A DNA stretch of 8,154 nucleotides, taken from positions 1 to 8,154 of the forward strand of contig DAOUYU010000075.1 in assembly GCA_030673995.1 (NCBI GenBank), given 5' to 3'. Positions 1 through 6,542 of the stretch are shown here, in pieces. The stretch comes from Candidatus Aminicenantota bacterium. GTDB lineage: Bacteria > Acidobacteriota > Aminicenantia > Aminicenantales > Aminicenantaceae. Positions within the stretch are counted from its first letter, which is position 1, and each line of letters starts with the position of its first letter. The position numbers and the translations under genes were made by a program. A model generated the notes under the pieces. The model made no database searches. It was given only the letters and a program-made list of their open reading frames with translations, and was not told the origin of the DNA.

Positions 1-749
1 TGGAAGAACGATCAAAAGAGTTGGCTGAAGCAAACATCCGACTTAAAGAACTGGACCGCCTTAAATCAATGTTTATCGCATCCATGTCCCACGAGCTTCG
101 CACCCCTCTTAACTCAATAATCGGCTTCACGGGCATAATCCTGCAGGGCATGAGTGGAGAGATAAATGAGGAGCAGAGAAAGCAGCTTGCACTGGTGAAA
201 AACAGCGCCAATCATCTCTTAGCATTGATAAACGACGTAATCGACGTGAGTAAGATAGAGGCAGACCAGATAGAACTAGTCATTGAGGATTTCAATCTGT
301 CGGATCTTATCCAGGAGGTGAATGACTCATTTAAAGTTTCTGTAGATGAGAAGGGTCTTAAACTGTCTCTCGAAATGCCTGAGGTATTGGTAATCAAGAG
401 CGACGAGCGAAGGACAAAACAGGTCACCATGAATCTTGTGAGTAATGCAGTAAAGTTTACGGATAGGGGGAAGATAGAGATAAAGGCAGTGAAAAAAGAC
501 GAGGGGGTAGAGATCTCGGTCAGGGATACCGGCATCGGAATAGAAGAAAAGGCCATGGACAAACTGTTTAAAGCATTCAGCAGAATTTATACCAAGGATA
601 TGCTGAAGGAGGGTACGGGGCTCGGGCTTTATCTCTCGAAAAAGATAGCTGACCTCCTCGGAGGTGAGATATCAGCAGAAAGCGAGTTTGGAAGGGGTAG
701 CAAGTTCACTCTCACATTGCCATTGGAATTTAAAGAGGTAAAGACATGA
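1..749 (+). CDS. Sensor histidine kinase (HisKA + HATPase_c), 5'-truncated
   Basis: C-terminal 248 codons of a histidine kinase whose N-terminal sensor lies left of the window; the reading frame is open to the edge (first full codon at base 3), so no start can be assigned. What is visible: a charged, probably coiled-coil linker, then a HisKA dimerisation/phosphoacceptor helix with the H-box SMSHELRTPLNS (His codon 90-92), and a HATPase_c domain with N-box MNLVSNAVKFT (Asn codon about 432), G1 box DTGIGI and G2 box GTGLGLYLSKK. All catalytic motifs are intact. It autophosphorylates on His from ATP and passes phosphate to a receiver Asp. No C-terminal receiver is fused, and the DivK-like receiver gene 97 bases downstream is the natural partner (inference from position). 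Its stop codon directly abuts the left arm of a 13-bp inverted repeat. Sensor type and membrane location cannot be judged from this fragment. Confidence 0.95.
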   Translation, partial: EERSKELAEANIRLKELDRLKSMFIASMSHELRTPLNSIIGFTGIILQGMSGEINEEQRKQLALVKNSANHLLALINDVIDVSKIEADQIELVIEDFNLSDLIQEVNDSFKVSVDEKGLKLSLEMPEVLVIKSDERRTKQVTMNLVSNAVKFTDRGKIEIKAVKKDEGVEISVRDTGIGIEEKAMDKLFKAFSRIYTKDMLKEGTGLGLYLSKKIADLLGGEISAESEFGRGSKFTLTLPLEFKEVKT

Positions 750-848
750 ATCCCGTTAGACCCCTTTGGTATTATACATATGTCTTGATAAGCAAGAGAA
801 CTGGCAAGTTTTATATAAAAAATCTTTTAAGAGGAGGTCTAACGGGAT
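750..848 (+). repeat. Perfect 13-bp inverted repeat spanning the kinase-receiver junction
   Basis: ATCCCGTTAGACC at 750-762 is exactly complementary to GGTCTAACGGGAT at 836-848, enclosing 73 bases. The left arm begins at the base after the kinase TGA (747-749). The right arm covers the last two bases of the GGAGG Shine-Dalgarno (833-837), the spacer and the first two bases of the receiver ATG (847-849). In mRNA it could pair to hide the ribosome entry site. No U-tract follows, so a terminator is unlikely. The repeat itself is directly visible; its role is inference. An invertible DNA segment is an alternative reading. Confidence 0.8.
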
Positions 849-1212
849 GAAAAAGATTCTGGTGGTTGAGGATAACGAGACCAATCTCTATTTAATCAGG
901 TTCATGCTTAAGAAAAGCGGGTACGAGGTGATCGAGGCGAGAGACGGTGCTAAGGGCGTGGAATTGGCAGTAAAAGAGAAGCCGGATTTGGTGATCATGG
1001 ATATTCAACTCCCTGATATCAATGGTCTGGAGGCCACGAAAAGGATAAGGGCATCCGAGGCAGGAAGTGACATCCCCATTGTCGCTCTAACGTCCTATGC
1101 CATGACGGGCGACAGGGAGAAGGCCCTGGATGCTGGCTGCAACGGCTACATCGAAAAGCCCATCAATCCCGAGAATTTCATCGCTGAGATAGAAAAGTAT
1201 ATACCCCGTTAG
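847..1212 (+). CDS. Single-domain response regulator, DivK-like
   Basis: A 121-residue stand-alone receiver (REC) protein. Acidic pocket E8/D9, phosphoacceptor D52 in VIMDIQLPDINGLEA, switch Thr T82 (ALTSYAM) and Lys K104 (YIEKP) are all present. The stretch from MDIQLPD through ALTSYAMTGDREKALDAGC to EKPI is the pattern of DivK-type receivers, which have no DNA-binding or enzymatic domain and act by protein contact or as phosphorelay intermediates. The frame is open further upstream to an ATG-less start at 766, but ATG 847 is chosen because GGAGG at 833-837 sits 9 bases before it and the REC beta-1 strand KKILVVEDN starts there. It is probably phosphorylated by the kinase that ends 97 bases upstream. 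Its initiation region lies in the right arm of a perfect inverted repeat, which suggests translational control. The DivK likeness is from motif memory, and no orthology to Caulobacter divK is claimed. Confidence 0.93.
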   Translation: MKKILVVEDNETNLYLIRFMLKKSGYEVIEARDGAKGVELAVKEKPDLVIMDIQLPDINGLEATKRIRASEAGSDIPIVALTSYAMTGDREKALDAGCNGYIEKPINPENFIAEIEKYIPR

Positions 1213-1386
1213 AGATTAGATGAGAGAAGAGATATCTTATTTAACTATTCATATGAGGAGTAAAAAGAGGTTTTCCTCAGACAACAAGGATAATTTACGG
1301 AAGCCTAAAGGCGACCTATCTCTAATAGCGTGCATAAAGAAGTAAGTTAAGAGCATGTCCTAAGTAGCTTGAACAAGGAGGAGAAA
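1213..1386 (+). other. Intergenic gap with no convincing gene
   Basis: This 174-base gap separates the DivK-like receiver from the REC-GAF-PAS kinase. It ends in a strong Shine-Dalgarno, AAGGAGG at 1375-1381, 5 bases before ATG 1387. A 41-codon frame (1220-1345) exists but has no ribosome site at its first ATG. Small self-complementary stretches occur (AGATATCT near 1228-1240, GAGGTTTTCCTC near 1268-1279, GCCTAAAGGC near 1302-1311), none with the GC stem and T-run of an intrinsic terminator. I see no clear -35/-10 pair. It may hold a promoter for the second transcription unit, but this is unproven. Confidence 0.5.
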
Positions 1387-3432
1387 ATGAGAATCCTTAT
1401 AGTGGACGATAATAAAGAAAGCCTTTATCTATTGGAGGCTTTGCTGAAAGGAGGCGGTTACGAGGTCGTATTGGCTGGAAACGGCGCAGAAGCCCTTGAA
1501 AAGCTCCGCACTGAAAGCATTGACATTATCGTTTCCGATGTCCTCATGCCAATAATGGATGGCTTTAAGCTTTGCAAGGAGGTGAAGGGAAAAGACGAAC
1601 TGAAGAATATCCCTTTTATTTTTTACACAGCCACCTATAAAGATGAAAGAGATGAAAAACTCGCCTTAAGGCTGGGAGCGGACAAATACATCCTGAAGCC
1701 CGCTGAGCCGGATGAGTTCCTAAAGATCATTCAAGGCGTGATTGGAGATGTGGATAAGGGCAAATTTGAGCCCAAGAAGCCGGTTTTTGAAGAAGAGGAA
1801 GAGGTCTTCAAGCTCTACAGCGAGCGGCTGGTTAATAAGCTGGAGAAGAAGATGCTGGACCTAGAAAAAGAAATCACCGTGCGCAGTAAGGCAGAGAAGA
1901 GAATAGAACACCTCAACCTTGTGCTGCGCGCCATCCGCAGTGTCAACCAACTCATCATCAGAGAAAAAAACCGAGACCGTTTGATTCAGGCTGCCTGCAG
2001 GAATCTCATCAAGAATCGCGGCTTTAACAGCGCGTGGATCGCTCTCGTAGATGAGTCCCGCAGGCTGGTGACTGCGGCTGAGGCCGGTTTGGGCAAAGCT
2101 TTTTTACCCTTGGTCGAGAGGTTAAAGCATGGGGAGTTTCCAGAATGCATGCGAACGGTGTTAGCGAAGCCAGGCGTCTTGACCATAAAGGATCCAGCTT
2201 CTGCCTGCGGCGACTGCCCTTTGGCAAACATCTACAAAAAAAAGGGAGTGTATAGCTCTCGGTTGGAACATAAAGGAAAGATTTACGGGACATTGACGAT
2301 TCACTTCCCCCTTGATCATATTTCAGAAAAGGAGGAACGTTCTTTATTTGAGGAAATTACCGGTGATATCGCTTACGCCCTGAACCATATAGAACTGGAG
2401 GAGGAGCACAAGCGGGCAGAGGAGGGGCTGAGAGAATCCGAATATAGATTTAGGACTATTTTTGAAAGTGTAAATGACGGGATGCTTCTGGCGGATATGA
2501 AAGACAAAAAATTTTTTACCGGCAATAAAATGATTTGCCAAATGCTGGGGTATAGTCTGGAAGAAATTAAAAATCTTGGAGTCATGGAAATACATCCCAA
2601 GAAAGACTTGGCTTATGTTGTGAAGCAATTTGAGAAGCAAGCGAAGGGGGAGTATACGCTGGCCAGAGATATTCCAGTGAAAAGAAAAAACGGCAGCGTT
2701 TTTTATGCTGATATCAACTCGTCTCCAATAAAATTGGGTGGAAAAGCATATCTGATGGGCATCTTTAGAGACATAACCGAGCGCAAGAAGGCAGAGGAGC
2801 AGATCAAGGCATCGCTCCAGGAGAAGGAATTATTACTGCAAGAAGTTCATCATCGGGTTAAAAATAATATGCAACTCATTTCCAGTCTTTTCAGCCTTCA
2901 ATCCAGACATATCAAGGATAAACAAGCGTTTGAGATATTCAAAAGCAGCCAGAACCGTGTCAGGTCTATGGCAATCATCCACGAAAGATTGTACCAATCC
3001 AAAGATTTGGCCAGAGTTGACTTTGCTGAATATACTCAAAGCCTGACAGGACATTTGCTCAGCTCATATGGAATTAACCCGGATGTCATTAAACTTAATA
3101 TAGATATCAAAGATGTTTTCCTGGATATTAATACGGCAGTTCCCTGCAGTTTAATTATCAACGAGCTTGTCTCAAATTCTTTAAAACACGGTTTTCCAGG
3201 AGGCAAAAAAGGTGAAATTGAAATCGCCGGACATCCTTTAAATAAAAATGAGATTGAACTCGTTATCAGCGATAATGGAGTTGGCATACCAAAGGAGGTA
3301 GATTTCAGAGACACAGAGTCACTGGGTTTGCTTCTGGTTACCATTTTGGCTGAGGATCAGCTTCACGGTAAGATCAAACTGGATAGAACTAAGGGAACCA
3401 GTTTTCACATTATATTTAGACCAAAACGATGA
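1387..3432 (+). CDS. REC-GAF-PAS-HisKA_2 hybrid sensor histidine kinase
   Basis: A 681-residue soluble kinase with no membrane segment. Residues 1-120 are a receiver (D7/D8, phosphoacceptor D51 in SDVLMP, T81, K104 in ILKPAEP). Residues 121-175 form an acidic then coiled linker, and about 176-335 a GAF domain carrying C254 and a CGDCP motif (C274, C277). Residues 350-465 are a PAS domain ending in the usual RDITERKKAEEQ linker. Residues 480-560 are a HisKA_2-type phosphoacceptor region, EVHHRVKNNMQLISS with likely phospho-His H489, and 575-680 a HATPase_c domain (N-box INELVSNSLKHG, G1 DNGVGIP, G2 around SLGLLLV). A TTG at 1369 would extend the frame by six residues but lies before the Shine-Dalgarno AAGGAGG (1375-1381), so ATG 1387 is the start. 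The ATGA overlap with the next kinase implies translational coupling. The REC-GAF half is clearly more GC-rich than the PAS-kinase half, suggesting a mosaic gene. Signal unknown. Confidence 0.93.
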   Translation: MRILIVDDNKESLYLLEALLKGGGYEVVLAGNGAEALEKLRTESIDIIVSDVLMPIMDGFKLCKEVKGKDELKNIPFIFYTATYKDERDEKLALRLGADKYILKPAEPDEFLKIIQGVIGDVDKGKFEPKKPVFEEEEEVFKLYSERLVNKLEKKMLDLEKEITVRSKAEKRIEHLNLVLRAIRSVNQLIIREKNRDRLIQAACRNLIKNRGFNSAWIALVDESRRLVTAAEAGLGKAFLPLVERLKHGEFPECMRTVLAKPGVLTIKDPASACGDCPLANIYKKKGVYSSRLEHKGKIYGTLTIHFPLDHISEKEERSLFEEITGDIAYALNHIELEEEHKRAEEGLRESEYRFRTIFESVNDGMLLADMKDKKFFTGNKMICQMLGYSLEEIKNLGVMEIHPKKDLAYVVKQFEKQAKGEYTLARDIPVKRKNGSVFYADINSSPIKLGGKAYLMGIFRDITERKKAEEQIKASLQEKELLLQEVHHRVKNNMQLISSLFSLQSRHIKDKQAFEIFKSSQNRVRSMAIIHERLYQSKDLARVDFAEYTQSLTGHLLSSYGINPDVIKLNIDIKDVFLDINTAVPCSLIINELVSNSLKHGFPGGKKGEIEIAGHPLNKNEIELVISDNGVGIPKEVDFRDTESLGLLLVTILAEDQLHGKIKLDRTKGTSFHIIFRPKR

Positions 3433-4535
3433 AGAAAAAACAGATTCTGGTTGTTGAAGATGAAAGAATTGTTGCCGAGGATATAAAAATGAGACTGGAG
3501 AAGCTTGGATATGCAGTTCCTGGAATAGCTTTCTCTGGAGAAGAAGCCGTAAAAAAAGCAGAAAATATGCAGCCTGATTTAGTGCTGATGGACATTGTTC
3601 TCGAGAAGAAAATGAGTGGCATTGAAGCTGCTTCGATAATAAGCTCTCGTTTCAATATTCCTATTGTTTATCTTACAGCATATGCAGACAATAAAACACT
3701 TGAGCGGGCAAAGATAACTGAGCCATTTGGGTATATCATTAAACCCTTCGAAGATAGAGAACTACACTCCATTATAGAAATAGCTCTCTACAAACACACG
3801 ATGGAGAGGAAGTTAAAGAAAGCACAGCAGGAATTAATACAATCTGAAAAGCTGGCAGCTTTGGGGAGGTTCTCCTCAGGAATAGCGCATGAGATAAAAA
3901 ATCCGTTAGGAGTTATTCTTGGAGGATCAGAATTCTTAGAAATGAAATTATCTCAAACCGACGCGGACATAAAAACGACAATAGATAAAATTAAGAAATC
4001 AACACTTAGAGCGAATACTATTGTAGAGGGCCTTTTAAAGTTTGCCAGGCCGTCCGAACTAAAAACCGAAAGGATAAAGCCGAATGATTTAGTAAACGAG
4101 ACCTTATCTTTACTCAAATACAGAGTTCCTTTAAGAAATATAAAAGTCGAAACTCATTTTGCAAAAGAAGAACTGTATATAGAAGTTGACAAAGATCAAA
4201 TGCTTCAGGTTTTCTTCAATCTTTTGATGAATGCAATCGAAGCAATGCCCAAGGGTGGAAAGATTACGATCAAAACATACAAAATGGCAGAATCAGAATT
4301 TTCCCTTGATAAATACCTCTGTGTAATCGAGATAATGGATACGGGCGAGGGGATTTCAAAAGATAATTTACGAAAACTCTTCGAGCCATTTTTTACAACA
4401 AAAAGAGACAAGAAAGGAATAGGCCTCGGATTATTTATGGCCAAGATGATTGCAAACAACCACAAGGGTGATTTAGTAATAGATAGCAAACAGAGAAAGG
4501 GGACTACTGCTAAGATTATATTGCCCCTTTCCTGA
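3429..4535 (+). CDS. REC-HisKA-HATPase_c sensor histidine kinase (NtrB-like transmitter)
   Basis: A 368-residue cytosolic kinase whose input domain is a receiver rather than a classical sensor. Residues 1-122 are REC: D11/E12, phosphoacceptor D55 in LVLMDIVLE, T83 in VYLTAYAD and K105 in IIKPFED. A short coiled linker (123-141) leads to a HisKA helix with H154 in GIAHEIKNPLGVI, of the type seen in NtrB/AtoS/ZraS-like kinases. HATPase_c follows with N-box NLLMNAIEAMPKGG (264-277), G1 DTGEGI (304-309), F-box FEPFFTTK (318-325) and G2 GIGLGLF (330-336). Phosphorylation of the N-terminal REC by another kinase could gate its activity, making it a relay node. Its transmitter class commonly partners NtrC-type regulators, so the activator at 6543 is a plausible target (inference). 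The start overlaps the preceding stop as ATGA (3429-3432). The REC is a near-copy of that in the HD-GYP gene. A+T-rich: a 120-base sample at 4081 is about 29 % G+C. Confidence 0.94.
   Translation: MKKKQILVVEDERIVAEDIKMRLEKLGYAVPGIAFSGEEAVKKAENMQPDLVLMDIVLEKKMSGIEAASIISSRFNIPIVYLTAYADNKTLERAKITEPFGYIIKPFEDRELHSIIEIALYKHTMERKLKKAQQELIQSEKLAALGRFSSGIAHEIKNPLGVILGGSEFLEMKLSQTDADIKTTIDKIKKSTLRANTIVEGLLKFARPSELKTERIKPNDLVNETLSLLKYRVPLRNIKVETHFAKEELYIEVDKDQMLQVFFNLLMNAIEAMPKGGKITIKTYKMAESEFSLDKYLCVIEIMDTGEGISKDNLRKLFEPFFTTKRDKKGIGLGLFMAKMIANNHKGDLVIDSKQRKGTTAKIILPLS
3444..3710 (+). repeat. Receiver-coding duplication, copy 1
   Basis: This stretch, coding for the first two-thirds of the kinase receiver domain, is closely repeated 1569 bases downstream in the HD-GYP gene. 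Long runs are identical even at silent positions, for example the segment coding for ISSRFNIPI near 3649-3666. Over about 121 aligned residues I count roughly 20 differences. DNA similarity falls visibly after about 3710 although the proteins remain alike. Confidence 0.8.
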
Positions 4536-4551
4536 GAGGAGGTTTTAAATA

Positions 4552-4929
4552 ATGGATAAAAAAATCCTTATCATTGATGACGAAGAAGACTTTTGCTATT
4601 TTGTGAAACAAAATTTAGAGGCTATCAGTAACTACGAGATTATTATTGCAAACAAGGGAAAAAAGGGAATACAGATCGCTCGCAAGGAAAAGCCGGATTT
4701 AATTCTTCTTGATATTATGATGCCAGGAATAGACGGATTTGAAGTATTGAAAAGGTTAAAGGGAAATGAGAAAACACAGAGAATTCCGGTTATTATGTTT
4801 ACCGCTAAAGATGAAGATGAAGCAAAAATAAAAGCATCGGGTTTATACTGTGAAGATTATATTGTTAAGCCAGTTGAAAACGTGGTCTTAAGAGCCAAGA
4901 TACATAGAGTTTTAGACTTAAGAAAATAG
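4552..4929 (+). CDS. Single-domain response regulator (receiver only)
   Basis: A 125-residue stand-alone receiver. It has D9/D10/E11 in the acidic pocket, phosphoacceptor D54 in LILLDIMMPGIDGFE, switch T84 in VIMFTAKDE and K106 in YIVKPVE, so it should be phosphorylated normally. Nothing follows the receiver fold except a short C-terminal helix (VLRAKIHRVLDLRK), so no output domain is present. It probably acts through protein contacts or as a phosphate shuttle or sink for the adjacent kinase. AGGAGG at 4537-4542 lies 9 bases before ATG 4552, and the gene begins only 16 bases after the kinase stop, which makes the same transcript very likely. C15 and C100 are the only cysteines. It differs in sequence from the DivK-like receiver at 847, so the two are not recent duplicates. 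Specific partner unknown. Confidence 0.93.
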   Translation: MDKKILIIDDEEDFCYFVKQNLEAISNYEIIIANKGKKGIQIARKEKPDLILLDIMMPGIDGFEVLKRLKGNEKTQRIPVIMFTAKDEDEAKIKASGLYCEDYIVKPVENVVLRAKIHRVLDLRK

Positions 4930-4991
4930 CCTGGAACTTCTTATGACTGATGTCACTGTAATATCTGAAATCTTCATTCCGTGGAGGAACT

Positions 4992-6383
4992 ATGACCATG
5001 GGTAAGATGAATATCTTAGTTGTTGAAGATGAGCGAATTGTTGCCGAGGATATAAAAATGAGATTGCAGAACCTTGGATATGCAGTTCCAGGAATAGTTT
5101 TCTCTGGAGAGGAAGCCGTAAAAAAAGCAGAAAAGGCTCAACCTGACTTAGTGCTGATGGACATTGTTCTGGAAGGAGAAATGAATGGCATTGAAGCTGC
5201 TGCAATAATAAGCTCTCGTTTCAATATTCCTATTGTGTATCTTACTGCATATGCAGACAATAAAACACTAGAGCAAGCAAAGGTAACCGAGCCCCTTGGC
5301 TACATTCTCAAGCCTTTCGAGGATAGGGAGCTCCGTACAACTATCGAGATGGCTCTTTACAAGTATAAAATGGGAAATATGTTAAAAGAGAGTGAGGAGA
5401 GATATCGTGGCGTGGTAGAGAATGCACATGATGCTATCTATATAGCCACCCAAGATGGTTTTCAATATGCCAATCCTGCTTTTGAAAAACTTACCGGTTG
5501 GAAAAAAGAAGAGTTATGCAAAAAGGAATTCAATTTCTGGGATATTGTTCATCCAGATGACAAAGAATTAATTAAGGAAAAGAAAGAGGCATGGAAAAAA
5601 GGAAAACAAGTGTCAAGCAGCTATGAATTCAGAATAATATCAGAAGATGGGGAAGAGAAAGTAGTTGAGGCAAATACGATAGATGTGGGGAGAGATGGGG
5701 AAGTAAAAGAAATAGGAATTCTAAGAGATATCACCGAGCGCAAGCAGGCAGAGGAAGAACGCAAAAAAAGTTTCGAGAGACTGCGAAGGGCCTTGGAGGA
5801 AACGGTCAGTGCTCTGGCCTCAGCAGTCGAAATGAGGGATCCTTATACTGCAGGTCATCAAAAAAGGGTGACCAATCTGGCCTGCGCTATAGCTGAAGAA
5901 ATGGGGGTTTCAAAAGAGCAGCTTGATGGACTCCACATGGCTGGAGTTATTCATGATATCGGTAAGATGATTGTACCTGGTGAGATTCTCAGCAAGCCTG
6001 GTCGGTTAACCGAAATCGACTTCAGCATGATTGAAACTCACCCCCAGGTCGGTTATGACATATTGAAGACAGTAGAATTTCCTTATCCGGTGGCCCAAAT
6101 CGTACTTCAACACCACGAGAGAATGGATGGTTCCGGATATCCCGCGGGTTTAAAGGGTAAAGAGATTCTTCTTGAAGCGAGAATCTTAGCAGTTGCTGAT
6201 GTTATTGAGGCAATAGCCTCTCGCCGGCCTTACAGAGCAGCTCTCGGTATAAATAGGGCATTAAAGGAAATCTCAAAGAATAGGGGTATCCTCTATGATC
6301 CTGGGGCCGTAGATGCTTGCTTAAAGCTTTTTAAAGAGAAACTTTTTAAGCTCAGTACTATAATAAAACCAACCTTATCTTAA
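4992..6383 (+). CDS. REC-PAS-HD-GYP protein, predicted cyclic di-GMP phosphodiesterase
   Basis: A 463-residue cytosolic protein predicted to hydrolyse cyclic di-GMP. Residues 1-125 are a receiver (D13/E14, phosphoacceptor D57 in LVLMDIVLE, T85, K107). Residues 132-250 are a PAS domain (start ESEERYRGVVENAHDAIY, end RDITERKQAEEE), with a helical linker to about 268. Residues 270-450 are HD-GYP: H289 in TAGHQKRV, the HD pair H321-D322 in IHDIGKM, H350 in ETHPQVGYD, H374-H375, the GYP signature in MDGSGYPAGLKG (378-389) and D403 in ILAVADV. All usual metal ligands and the GYP loop are present, so activity is expected. The layout resembles RpfG plus an extra PAS. GGAGG at 4983-4987 is 4 bases from ATG 4992 and 10 from ATG 4998, so 4998 is an equally good start. 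The gap to the preceding receiver gene is 62 bases. The PAS section is poorer in G+C (about 31 %) than the HD-GYP section (about 45 %). Confidence 0.95.
   Translation: MTMGKMNILVVEDERIVAEDIKMRLQNLGYAVPGIVFSGEEAVKKAEKAQPDLVLMDIVLEGEMNGIEAAAIISSRFNIPIVYLTAYADNKTLEQAKVTEPLGYILKPFEDRELRTTIEMALYKYKMGNMLKESEERYRGVVENAHDAIYIATQDGFQYANPAFEKLTGWKKEELCKKEFNFWDIVHPDDKELIKEKKEAWKKGKQVSSSYEFRIISEDGEEKVVEANTIDVGRDGEVKEIGILRDITERKQAEEERKKSFERLRRALEETVSALASAVEMRDPYTAGHQKRVTNLACAIAEEMGVSKEQLDGLHMAGVIHDIGKMIVPGEILSKPGRLTEIDFSMIETHPQVGYDILKTVEFPYPVAQIVLQHHERMDGSGYPAGLKGKEILLEARILAVADVIEAIASRRPYRAALGINRALKEISKNRGILYDPGAVDACLKLFKEKLFKLSTIIKPTLS
5013..5279 (+). repeat. Receiver-coding duplication, copy 2
   Basis: Partner of the duplicated tract at 3444-3710, in direct orientation and in the same codon phase. 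It codes for the first two-thirds of the receiver of the HD-GYP protein. The similarity is high at silent sites, which points to recent duplication or gene conversion between the two genes rather than ordinary family resemblance. Confidence 0.8.
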
Positions 6384-6460
6384 GAATATTAGTGGCTATA
6401 TTTATTCGCTAAAATGGCACCTAAAGAAAAGCCGCCATTCGGATGCCTTATAAATGATTG

Positions 6461-6533
6461 TATTTCAATGAATTAGAAAAAGGGTGAAAAAAAGTTCTCG
6501 TTTGAATAGATGAGGACCTGATATTTCATTGAA
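6461..6533. repeat. Two copies of TATTTCAWTGAA upstream of the activator gene
   Basis: TATTTCAATGAA at 6461-6472 and TATTTCATTGAA at 6522-6533 differ at one base. Each contains the small palindrome TTCA-N-TGAA, so they read alike on both strands. They are 61 bp apart, and the second ends 9 bases before the activator ATG (6543). This placement would suit a repressor or autoregulatory operator. The motif is short and the region A+T-rich, so chance is possible. The rest of the 159-base gap (6384-6542) shows no gene, no convincing terminator and no clear promoter. Confidence 0.4.
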
Positions 6534-6542
6534 GAAAAAAAG

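Noticed and set aside
785..817. TTGATA and TATATA in the first intergenic segment as a sigma-70 promoter
   Set aside because: The spacer is 21 bases, well outside the usual 16-18, and no better pairing was found.
766..846. N-terminal extension of the DivK-like receiver from 766
   Set aside because: The extra residues are not part of a receiver fold, and the GGAGG at 833-837 clearly serves ATG 847.
1220..1345. A 41-codon + strand frame (MREEISYLTIHM...) directly after the DivK-like receiver
   Set aside because: No Shine-Dalgarno at its first ATG, no recognisable fold, composition like intergenic DNA. The GAGGAG near 1255 does not precede a suitable in-frame start.
1369..1386. TTG start for the REC-GAF-PAS kinase
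   Set aside because: It would place the Shine-Dalgarno inside the coding region; ATG 1387 has AAGGAGG at 5 bases and begins at the REC beta-1 strand.
1986..2293. Two overlapping - strand open frames opposite the GAF-coding region
   Set aside because: They are shadows of the strongly supported + strand kinase, have no ribosome sites and no recognisable domains.
6415..6432. TGGCAC followed by GC, resembling a second sigma-54 promoter upstream of the activator
   Set aside because: GG and GC are 13 bases apart instead of 10 and the TTGC element is missing (AAAAGC instead).
6413..6439. AATGGC / GCCATT hairpin after the HD-GYP gene as a terminator
   Set aside because: Only a 6-bp stem with a 15-base loop and no following T-run.
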